A stretch of 64,000 nt of DNA from Numida meleagris (taxonomy: Eukaryota > Chordata > Aves > Galliformes > Numididae), in contig NC_034415.1 in NCBI RefSeq assembly GCF_002078875.1, positions 20,241,975 through 20,305,974 of the forward strand, read 5' to 3'. The notes under the pieces were generated by a model. The model saw only the letters and a program-made list of their open reading frames with translations, ran no database searches and had not been told where the DNA came from. This document shows, piece by piece, positions 48,301 to 60,300 of this stretch. Every line of letters begins with the position of its first letter. Position 1 is the stretch's first letter. Position numbers and translations under genes: made by a program.

Positions 48301-51300
48301 AAGACCCTGTAATAACAAGCTTGAATTATTTTCAGCCACGCAGAGATGGTGTTGGAGAAAGCTCATTCCCTGTCCAAAGGGCAGAGCTGACAGCCTGACT
48401 GTTTACCAGGTCTCATGTTACAGGTCTAATTGCAGAGGAGGCAGGTCTGGTGTCAGCCACGCTTCTAAATCAGAATGCACAAAGCCTTCCCATTAGCTGT
48501 CACAGCCCAATTTCATGCCTTCTGCTTCTCTCTCCTGGCACTGAGTTCCCTTCGTCATCTTCAGTGCTTCCTTATGGGCTTGAGTGCTGGCTGGCACAGT
48601 GATGTCTGGAGTGCAAGTCAAGCAGCAGCTGGTGCCAAAAGCTGCTGCAGAACAAGGTCTCTGCCTTTTCTTGCTAGGGATGAGTGTGCTGCATGTTCAG
48701 ATGCCTCCTGTGGAGCACGATTTCAGTGTTAATGCCCATTCTTGAAGATCCCCTGGGGGCTTCCTTGTGCTGTGCAGAGCCCCAGAGAAGGTACAGGGGG
48801 GGCACCCTAAGCTGGAGGCCACCCAGGCGAGAGCCACTGCACCACCTCCTGTCTGTGTCAGGATCCTCGGGGACAAGAGGAGAAAGTAAGGAAGCTAGCA
48901 GGGATGTTCTTCCAGAATCTTCTTCTGCCCTCCAGCAGCTCACAGCATGACTCTTCACAGTCAGCTTTTGCTTCAATGATCTGAGTAATTAACATGTTGC
49001 ATGCTTTGCAAGCCTCATACTGAATTGGAGGTCCATGAGGCATGGCTGCAGGTTGCACCTCCTAATGTAAGGGTCTCTGTGAGTCTCAGATGAGGTTGCT
49101 GGGAAGCAAGCTTTGACAGAGCAAACAAGACAAAGACAATGTGAGGAGGAGATGGCTGGGAGCTGGAGCCCTGCTGCAGGATGACTCAGGCTGCAGCAGG
49201 GGAGCAGGACGCTGGCTTATGTGCAGATGGGGGCCAGGTTCCCAGCCCCTAGAGCATCTAAACTTTCAGCGTGTCTGCAGCTCCTGCCCAGTAATGAGGT
49301 GAGTTGTTTCTGTGATGGGGGGCACTGCTGCCAGTGGCTGGCCTTGTCCTACAGCATATTTCATAACCTCCTGCTTTCTCATAAAGAGGTTTTCCTCATT
49401 TTCCCCCGCCCAGTCTTGAAAAGAGGTGCTTCACACGGTGTCCCAGGTAATGCCTCTCTGCAGTGCTCCTGCCATTTTGTCGTGCTCTGTGCTCTTGTGC
49501 TGGGAAGCAGCATGAGGTACAAGCGCTCGCTTAGGAAGCGTGTTCTTGTGCCCTAGGCTGCCAGCTTTGCATGCTTAAAAATAGGGCTTAAATCCTCTCC
49601 TGGGTACAAGAACCACACAAGAATTTCAGAGAGCTTTCAAGGGGGGAGGAGGAGGATATTTGAGATCTGGAGCCAGGATAGGGCTACCAAAAATCCTCTC
49701 CACCTGCTGGACTCATGCCCTGGCTTAGAGCAAGTGCATGGCATCCTGATGAGTACCATCCCTGCTCCATGCTCCTGGGACTTGCAGTTGGTGATTTGAA
49801 TCGAGCTGTACTGTGCTGAGCAGGAGAGCTCAGTGCTGGAAGATGGAGTTCTATGAGGTGTGGTTTCTGCTCCATTCATGTGCTGGTCCCTGTGGTGGAT
49901 CTGCCTGACATCTGTCCCTTGGGTCCTGCTGCTGGAGGAGAATGGTGGGACCATGCTGTGCTGTGGTGATGCTGCTGGGCAGGGACATTTCTTCCTGGTT
50001 TTTGCAGAGCTGTGTAGAGGAATGCACTTCTGCCCCAGGCCATGCTCCGTGCTCCTTGCCCCTTTGTGCCCACCCTGCCTGCTCTGTAGGATAGTCTTCT
50101 GCAAATAAAGCCTCATGGCTGGTGTAGTGCTGTGCGTGTGGATTGGTGAGCTCTGCAAAGCCATAACTAGATCTCTCGCTGGTAAGTGGTTTTTCTCCTC
50201 TTCTGTACAGGGAAGCTGGGTGAGCAGCCTCAGACCATTCCAGGTGGCATCTGTAGGGTTTGACGCCAGCTCCCAGCTCAGCTGTGGCTGGGCGGGCTTG
50301 GGAGAACTTCAGAGGGACTCGGAGCAGAGATTAATCCTTGAGCTTAGTGACTGTCGTTTTCGGGGGCTGCGTAAGGCCTGACAGTCTGAAACTTCTGCAG
50401 CAATTCTACACCTGCTCGTGCTGGCAGAGGCAGGGAGAGCCTGCTCAGGCCTGGATGCCATCACTGTGGGGCTGCAGGGCTGGGCCTAGCACAGGCACCC
50501 CATGGCAGCCATCAGCAGGGTGAAGGAGAGGACAGGAGATGACTCCAGAAGAGAAATTTCCAGAGTGGGAAGGAAGAGAGGACAGTTTGTGGGTTCCGCT
50601 GCTGCAGATGGGTTTTTTGTCTCAACCCAGTCTTGCAGTGGGCTAGCAGGTGCCCTGTCCTTGTGCTCCCCTGGGTGCAGGACAGGGCCATGCTCCTTGG
50701 CTGTCCTGAGGTGCTCACTCTCTCTTCCAGGCTCTCCACCAGCTGTACTACGACCCCAACATTGAGAACAAGAACTTGGCTCAGAAATGGCTGATGCAGG
50801 CGCAGGTGTCCCCGCAGGCCTGGCACTTCAGCTGGCTGCTCCTCAACATGGACAAGGTGCCCGAGATCCAGTACTTCGGTGCCAGCGCCTTGCACATCAA
50901 GATCTCCCGCTACTGGAACGACATCCCGGCCGACCAGTATGAGAGCCTCAAGTCGCAGCTCTTCACCCACATCACCCGCTTCGCCGGCGGCTCCAAGATC
51001 GTGCTGACCAGGCTGTGCGTGGCGCTGGCGTCGCTGGCGCTCAGCATGATGCCTGAGGCCTGGCCCTGCGCCGTGGCCGACATGGTGCGCATGTTCCAGG
51101 CCGAGGACTCCAACGTGGACGGGCGGGCGCGCTGCCTGGCACTGCTGGAGCTGCTGACGGTGCTGCCTGAGGAGTTCCAGACCAGCCGGCTGCCCCAGTA
51201 CCGCAAGGGCCAGGTGCGCAGCGTACTGGCGCAGGAGTGCGGCTCTGTCTTCCCCTTGCTGGAGCAGCTGCTGCAGCAGCAGGACTCCCCAGGCTTCATC

Positions 51301-54300
51301 AAGCAGAAGGTGTTGAAGTGCTTCTCCAGCTGGGTCCAGCTGGAGATCCCCCTGATGGACTGCGAGAACCTGATCCAAGCAGCTTTCACCTCCCTGCAGG
51401 ACCCGGAGCTCTTTGACACGGCTGTGGAGGCAGTTGTCAATGCCATTTCACAGCCGGATGCCCAGAGGTAAGGGCAGCTCCTCCTAAGTGCTGCTCCCAG
51501 GCATCTACAGGGGAATGGAAAGGGCAGGAGAAATCTCAGTCATTTTCTAGCTACCGTTGGCCCTGGAGTTGATGATGGTTTGGAAGTGGGATAGGTTACG
51601 AGCAACTGGGTTCTGCTGGTCTCACCTGGTTGGTGCTGCGAGGCTTTGCACCATGGCTGACTAGTGGGCACCTTTGTGTTTTGCATGTTATTGCTCCTGC
51701 CCGCCATGCTAGAGGGCTTTCCCTGGGGTATGGGCTGGGTTGGTATGGAGGTGCTGCTCGCAGTTTGCCTGGCACGCCCTGGGGACCAGAGCATGTGATT
51801 TGAGCACTGCTTGTGCCATGTTTGAGCAGCAGTACCCAGAGTCCCCGGCCCTCCTTCTCAGCAGTAAGGGCACAGCTGCAACCCCTCTCCAGCAGGTGTG
51901 CTCGTTCCTCTGGCTCCTTGTGCTGGGATCTGTGGCCCTGACATGGGAGCAGCTGCCCTGGCTGCAGCCAGAGCTGCTCCTCTGTCTTGTGCTTCAGGTT
52001 CAGCCAAGGAGCACATCTGATGCAGAGATAATAAAACCAGACCTGACTGTCTTCTCCCTCCCCCTGACTCCAGCAGCTTGATCCAGCTGAGGGCTCAGCC
52101 TTTGTTTGTGGCTGTCCAGAGATGGTCCCTCAGTTCAGTGCCGTGGGGCTTTGAGTTTGTTGGCTTGGCTGCGTTGTCCAAGTTGCTGTCGGCTCCTGGG
52201 ACCGATGCCCACAGAAGGGAAAGTGCATCTCCTCCTGCTCCCTCGGCCACATCTCCTGGCTGCTTAGCAACCTTCCCCATCCCCGCCAAGAGGAGGGCTT
52301 AGCTGAAGCTGCGCTGAGCGCTGCATTGCGCAGACTCCGACCCTCTGCGGCGGTGTGGATGCTGCTGTAACTGCCGGCACTGATCCTTGCCTTGGCTGCC
52401 GGCATCCATGGAGCTGTGCTCTGCAGTGGTAGAAGTGCTGCTGCTGGAGACGACCAGTGTCAGTGTGCAAAGAGGATTTGGATGCGTTACTCTGTGTCGG
52501 GTGCTCACACCCACCGCTTCACCCCATCCTCCCCCCCAGGCAGCTCTGTCACTGATGGCAGAGCTCCCCCCCTCTCTGAACATGGGGACAGTGGGGCCAT
52601 TGTCACCAAGCCACCCTGCCAGGCAGTGTGTGGCGCGGATGGCCGCATCAGTGGGGACATCAGCTGCGGGGGGGGCTGGCTGGAGCAAGGCTATGCTCCG
52701 TGCTGAGATCCTGGGTGTCTTCTCAAGCGAGAGCCAGAGGCAGGGACCCTGCATTTCTCCTGAACTCACCCCCAGTGCCAGCAGTCCCGCCTTCTGCCTT
52801 TGTTGCTCAGCTACAGCAGATCCAGCTCCTCCCGTAGCCCCCAGGGAGGCTCCCGACCTTTCTGTCTCTTTTCTTGACAGTCTCAGAGGCTCACACTGCT
52901 TTTCAACTGCTCTCTTTCTCCCAAGTCTTTTGCCTGCTCCCTGCCACTCACAGCATTCTCGGTGCTGTCCTGTTTCCTTGCCCCTGCTGCCCAGCCTGTG
53001 CTTTGGGTTTGTCCCTGGGTTCCCCTACTGTGCTCCTGGAAAAGGAGGACAGGATTTGTTTCCCTGCTTCCAAGGTGTTTGTTCCAAGACTGGATGCTGT
53101 CCTTCTGTCGGGATGCATCAGGAGCTGGCAGCTGCAGCCCCTTGATGCACACTATTGCTTTCGGGAGCAGTGGAGCTCTTGAGTCACAGATGGGCAGGCA
53201 CCAAGGTTTTGTTGCATCTCTTTGGCAGAGGAGACTTGGGCTGGATTTTCTGTCTCGTTTGAAGATTATCCTCGGGCTAAGCGGGTCAGAGAGCCAGGCT
53301 GCGCGTGCTGGAGCAGAGCCGCAGCAATGGGTGGTGGTGGAGAGTGGGGAGGGGGCTCAATGGAGGGGGTAAGCTGTGGGGCACCAGGCACCAAGGAGCC
53401 TCTGAAAGAAGCAGTGCTGCTTGGCACCTGGCACTGAACCCCTACAGAGGGATTTCACCAGAAGGGTTTTCAGAGAGCCTCATTAGAAGCAGATGCATAA
53501 TAGGTTGTGGTTTGTTGGTTTTTTTGGTCAGGACTTGGCTTAGATTTTGGGCCGGGGGGGATCGGGTTGTCCCACATGAGCTTCCCGTGCCTCCCCTCAT
53601 CTGGTCACAGGGGCTTTTCCCCACACACTGTGTGTGGTCTCTCTCTGATAAGGAGCTGGGGAGGGTTGCGAGAAGAGCAGGAGGTGCTGGTCCCAGGGAG
53701 GAAGCTGAGGTTTGGGAAGTGACCGAGCGAACTCACAGAAAGAATGTCTGTTCAGCTGCTAAATACAAAGATAGCAAATCTTGCCCAGGAGAACTACACA
53801 AATGGCAGGAGGGGAATAAGTAAGGAGGTGTCACCGTTAGAGTGACATGTTCTCCTTCAGCACCATAGCACAGTGTTCCCGCACTGCTGTGTGCATCATT
53901 CGCAGTGCTCAGAAACCTGGAAGTGATTAATGCATGAATAGCTCTCCCCCAGGAGGAGAGGAGCAGAGAAGGAGGAGGTGGCTGTGGCAGTACAGCCCAG
54001 TGCAGGCGCTCCAGTGGAGATGTTCCTGCATCTTCTGCTGGCCCAGAGCTGCGAGCTGCTGCCACCAGCATGGCTTTGTCCCTGTGCCGGTGGCAGCTGA
54101 TAGCTCCATTTGCTACTAACGAGCAGCTAGAGCAAGGACAGCCTGCTGCAGTGGGACGGCTGAGCAGCTCTAAGTGCCATCAGCTGTGTGCTCCTCAGGG
54201 GAGGGCTGGCACTACAAGTGCCTCCTGCTCCCTGCAGCCTTGGCCCCTGTGTGGCAGGGAGCTGCAGCTTCAGATAACACGCCTCGCCGGGCAGGTAACT

Positions 54301-57300
54301 GACAGCCGGCTGATGAGCCTCCAGCACAGCTGCTCTCCGGGGGCCCTGGGCTGCATTTCACCTTCCCTGCCTCCTTGCTTGTTGCCTTGGTTACAATCAC
54401 TTACCGGTGGAGGGGAGGCTGATGTGAGCGAGGCTGCCTGGAAGGGGAGAGATCAGGGGAGCCCTGAGGGATTGCAGCCAGCACAGCGGGCTGGGGGCCA
54501 TGCGGTGGGGCTGGCATGGGTCCTGCAACAGGAGAAACCCTTGCTTGGGTCAGACGGGTTCCCCGTGACAGCTCTGGCTGTGTCACAGAGGTGAGAAACC
54601 CGAAGAGCTGCCCTGGGAGCTGATTGCAGCAGTGATAAACCAGTGCTGGCCCAGCTGTGCTGGGTGGAGTGTCATGGAGCCTTGGTGTGATGGAGGATTT
54701 GCAGAGGGCTAATGCAGAGAGATGGCAGAAGTGATGCGGAGTGATTACAGAAGCTCCATTGCAGGAGGTTCAGATACTGATATTCACTCAGCCCTGCCAC
54801 CAGCTGGGAGGAGAGGTCCTGTAGCAATAAAGTCTCACAGATGTGTCCTGCTCCACGATGCAGCTTTGTGGCTGGGAGCTCTCAAAGTTGTCAGGTGGAT
54901 TGGATGCTTCTGGTATAGACAATGCCTGGCACTGATCGGGCTGTGCTTGCAGGTACGTGAACACCCTCCTGAAGCTCATCCCCCCAGTGCTGGGGCTGCA
55001 GGAGCAGCTGCGCCAGGCGGTTCAGAGCGGGGACATGGAGACGTCACATGGGATCTGCCGCATCGCTGTGGCCTTGGGGGAGAACCACTCCCGGTGAGTG
55101 CTGTCCCCTCGCCCTGGTGCATCATCGCACCTGCAGTGCTGGTGTGACCGTGACCGTGCGCTCTGCTCCCCAGGGCCCTGCTGGACCAGGTGGAGCACTG
55201 GCAGAGCTTCTTGGCCCTGGTCAACATGATCATGTTCTGCACGGGCATCCCTGGACACTATCCTGTCAATGAAACCACCAGTTCCTTGACACTCACCTTC
55301 TGGTACACGCTGCAGGTCAGTGAGCAAAGGCTTAAGCCAAAAGCAGGAGGAAGCTCAGAAGTATTGGCCCGGGGGCTCACTTTCTCACCCCCACTATTCC
55401 TTCCACACCTAATTTTTCCCCTCCTGCTGCAGGATGACATTCTCTCCTTCGAGCCGGACAAGCAGGCTGTGTACCAGCAGGTGTACAGACCCGTCTACTT
55501 CCAGCTGGTGGACGTGCTGCTGCACAAAGCCCAGTTCCCCTCCGATGAGGAGTATGGCTTCTGGTCATCGGATGAGAAGGAGCAGTTTCGGATATACAGG
55601 TGCGGCTGCAGCCAAGGCCCTTCTATGCCCAGGTAGCAGGAGCAGGGCATGGAGCTGCCTTTGGGTGCAGATGGAAGCACTGTATGACTCTGGGACAGGG
55701 TGGTCGCCTGTCTACACGTGCAGTGCTAGGCTTGGGCAGCATTTGGAGACCCCCATGTTCTCTACAGGGTGGACATCTCCGACACGCTGATGTACGTGTA
55801 TGAGATGCTGGGCGCCGAGCTCCTGAGCAGCCTCTATGACAAACTAGGACGTCTCCTGACCAACACGGAGCAGCCATCCACGTGGCAGGTGAGCCAGGGG
55901 ACCCGGGCACCAGGCTGCTGGCTGCCAGCCCCATGGGGAGTATCAGAGGGGGCTGTTCTTTCCATGGGGCAAGAAGGGATGTGATAGAGATTAAAAATAT
56001 GGTCTCTTTGACATGTTGTCTTTGACATGTTCTTCTTTTGCCTCCCTGTCCTTAGAGCCAGAGACCAGCTGAGGTCTGACCTTGGTCCTTTACTGCCCTA
56101 TGTCTTGTACTGCTGTGGCACACCACAGATGCTGGAGGCCTTCCCTATCCTTTCTGCATCGCCACCCTGCTGCTCTGCCGGACACTCAGAGCCCCTGACC
56201 AGCTCTGAGAGGCTGGTGTGGGGTACCCAGGTTTGCTGTCAGTGCCTGCAGAGTGCGACGCAGAGAGGCGATGCAGAGCCTGGAACAGAATGAGTGCAGG
56301 GGAAGCACAAGGTCCTCTGTCCCACAGGCTAGTTGACGTGTGTCTGCTCATCTTGGCATCCCCATCAGCTAGCCATTGCTATCAGACTGTTGGCTAAAAT
56401 ACTGCCTTGTTATATCCTGATGGCTGTCTGGGGTGGGCATGACCCCCGTCCTGAAGCCTGGTGCGCCTATTGGCTCTGCCTGTGCAACTGTCTCCCCTCT
56501 GTCAGCATCCTTGGTCTCTGCTGCTGGATCTTGAGCGAGTGCCACAGCAGGGGCTGGGGATGGCTCTGGGGTCTGGCACATGGCTCTAACTGTCCCTCTC
56601 CCTCACCCCAGCACACAGAGGCCTTACTGTATGGGTTCCAGTCCATCGCTGAGACCATTGATGTGAACTACTCCGATGTGGTGCCAGGGCTGATCGGCCT
56701 CATCCCCCGGATCAGCATCAGCAATGTGCAGCTGGCTGACACGGTCATGTTCACAATTGGTGAGGCTCTTGCTCATGCACAGGCTGGCGTGGGGTTGCTC
56801 CTGCACAGCTCCCTGCCTCCCCTATATGCCCATCCTTCTTCCCACAACAGTGGAAAGCAAACTGATTAGCCCACTGTATGAAGACTGAGGGTCTGGCTGC
56901 CACAGCGTGGTCTGACCCTGTCTGTGTGCACAGGAGCCCTCTCGGAATGGCTGGCCGATCACCCCGTCATGATTAACAACGTGCTGCCGCTGGTGCTCCA
57001 GGCCCTGGGCAACCCTGAGCTCTCCATCTCCAGCGTCTCCACCCTGAAGAAGATCTGTCGGGAGTGCAAATATGACCTGCCACCCTATGCTGCCAACATC
57101 GTGGCTGTGTCACAGGTGAGAGCTGGGTGCTGACAGGTGTGCTCTGTGCCGACCCTTTCCTCTGCTTGAATTAGAGGGAGTGAAGCAGCAGCTCAGGATA
57201 TCTTGCTTGGTGTGGAGAGCTGTTGTCTGTACTGTCCTTGGACAGTAGGAACCCAGTGTCCTCCTATGCGTGCATAGTTGTCCGATGGACTTTCTCGGCT

Positions 57301-60300
57301 TTGAGATCTGGGACAGATAGGGCTCAGAGTCCTGTAGCATTTGGGAGGCACTAGGAAGAGAACTGGGCTCGAGGGAGCTGCCAGGTCTGCATCGGAGCAG
57401 GGAGGTCTTGAGCCTCTGCTCTTAGAGCCTGAGGGACATCATCTCCTTCATGCATGGGCAAACAGTGAGGAGCCTGCACCTCAAAGTGGTAGGTGGGCTG
57501 AAGAAAGGGTCTTGTTTCACACCTTCTTCAGGAAAACTTCTTTTGCCACTGCTGGAGACAGAGCCCCAGGTTAGAGGACCCACTGGTCTGATCTAACAGA
57601 GCATTTCCTGCATCTGTTGCAGCCTGGCTGTTGAAGTCAGTGAAGGGGGGTAAATCTGGTGGGTCTCCAGCTACTTTCAACTGGGAGAACAAAGCCCTAT
57701 TCAACCCATCCTGCTGCAAAGCCTGAGTGATCTCAGGGTTTCCCTCCCTGGCAGGCCATGCAAGGTGCATGGGGAAGAGCTCGCCGCAAGATGAGGATTT
57801 TGCTCCCTACCTATGCCTGTGCATAGCTGTACGCTGCTTGTCTGTACTCAAATTGCTGCTAGTTGTCTTCTGCTTCAGTCCTGCCCATGGAAGGGAGGAG
57901 GCTTTCTGCAGCACTCACTCTCCTCTTTCTTTCTCCTTTTCCCTTTTGTAGGAGGTGTTGATGAAGCAGATTCACAAGGTAAGAGGCACTTTCTCATACC
58001 CCTGGCTGTTCTGCTTGACTCCATGCCCTTTAGTTGTGCTCACTGGGAGTACATGAGGGAAGCTACCATTTGTTAGGCTGTCCTGGAGGAAAGCTCAGGA
58101 ATGCAGCCAGCTTGGTGTGGCCAGGGATACCTGCTGTCAGCCACCCACCGCTCAGCTAATCTTAGGACTTCCTCTACACGTGGGCTGTAGGGGTATATCC
58201 TCAAAGAGAGGGAAGCTCCCAGGGAGATATAACTCTAGCAGTTCCCTCTAGGCATACAGGGACACTTCAGCACAGCTGCAGGCATATCTTGGAGAGAAAA
58301 AAAGAGGGGAGAGAGCGTGCAAACAAGAGAGGGGGGATGCTTGACCCCACAGAGGCTGAAACAGCTATGTGCAAAGAGTGGGTGGTGCTGGCAGGGACGT
58401 CTCTGAGCAGTGTCAGCAGCGGGGTAATGACATGCTGCTTGTGTCTTTTTCTGACCCAGACAAGCCAGTGCATGTGGCTGATGCAGGCTCTTGGCTTCCT
58501 GCTCTCTGCGCTGCAAGTGGAGGAGATCCTGAAGAACCTGCACTCCCTCATCACTCCCTACATCCAGCAGCTGGAGAAGCTGGCTGATGAAACAGTGAGT
58601 GCCCTCATGTCACTGCCCTCCTCCTGCAGGGCTGCTTCTGCTGGCTGCGTCCCTGTCAAAGCAGCACTCCTGAACATGGGTTGGCTTTCCCCTCACCCCA
58701 ATACAGGCAGAACAGTGACGAGCAGAACCCCACTAACCAGGCTGAGCTGTGGGCTTTTTGCCCCTTGCAGCTTCGCATCACCAAGAGCTCCTTGGCTCTT
58801 GCAAGCTGTGTGTTGTCTGGATCAACAGCTGCCACCCTAGGGTGAGGCCCACACTTTGGTCATACGTTGTCCTTCTTTGTGTGATCTCCTACGTGCCACC
58901 CCAGTGGCATGCTCTCTGTTGGAGTGGGCAGTGGCACTCTTGAGCATCTTCCAGGATTTCTCCACCAGCAAGGATGGGTGGAAGGACTTGTGGCTCAGTG
59001 AAGAGGTAGAGATGGAAGAGAAGGGCTCAGTGAAGAGAACCCCTCTTTAGCACTTTACTTCTGTAGTCCCTACTCCTCAGGATCCCAGAGGCATGACCAA
59101 CGCTGAGCAATGCAGTCTGTGTCACACTCTGCCTGTATTTTCTCTGGCAGCCCAATCCCTCCAACAAGCTGGCCATCATTCACATTCTGGGGCTGCTCTC
59201 CAACCTGTTCACCACCCTGGACATCAGCCACCATGACGACGACCATGAAAGCACTGAGGTCAAGAAGCTGCCAGTGCAGCAAGGGCCCAACCCAGTGAGT
59301 ACAAGCAGTAGCTCAATGGTCTTTGCCTCAGCCAAGCCATACACCCCACTATTCATGGCTGATGCCAGGAGAGTCTGTAAGGGGAGTGAATGGAGAATGC
59401 GGTGTGTGTCATGAAGATGGTAGCTGGTGCATCCAGGCCATGCACAGCACTGAACCTCCTGTCCCCAGTGCAGTGGGACCAATTCTTTTCATCCTTCTCA
59501 TTCTTCACAGGTGGTGGTTGTTCTGCAGCAAGTCTTTCAGCTCATACAGAAGGTCCTGAGCAAGTGGCTGAATGATGCCCAGGTGGTGGAGGTAATCAGG
59601 ATCCTCATGTTACTGCTTTGCCTATGTTCTCCTTGACCTGAACAGGGTACGACAATGGATGGACACAGAGTGATAAGACCCCCTTGTAATAGGGGTGACT
59701 TTCTGGGTTGTTCAGGCCAGTACTGCTTGTTGCCACTAGCATCGTCTGGCTATTGTCCATCTTCTGCCCCAGTGAGCTCTACTCTTCTCCAGTTATAAAG
59801 GCTGTGCCATCAGCAGAGGAATGAAAGCTGGGGATACCAAATGCTTGTGTTCCCTAAGGGAAGAGCTCTGCTCTGACCTGGGACGTGTGTCATCTCTGCT
59901 GTCGTTTCTCCAGCTCACTCATCCCAGTAAAGTCCAGGTACAGCAACTCATACCTGGTGCTGGGGGAGCCTCTCTGCCACAGGGGGAAGACCTTTTCCCA
60001 GTATCCGGGAGGAGCAGTGGAACATCCAATTCCATCTGCTCTAGGTGTCCCTGGTTGGGCAGAGGGGTTGAACCATATGACCTCCAGAGTTCCCTTCCAA
60101 CCTCAAGCATTTCTGTGATTCTGTCATCATGTGCTTCAGAGCAGGGTGTCATTGCCAGAGCAGATATGAGCCCTCTTCCTGGTTGTTCTCCATGCCCCTC
60201 GGTCTGCCAATCTCTGCCCCATAGGTGGAAGTCTCCTGCCACCATTGCTCATGCTGTCTCTCTTCTCGTACCACAGTCTGTCTGTGCCATCTTTGAGAAG

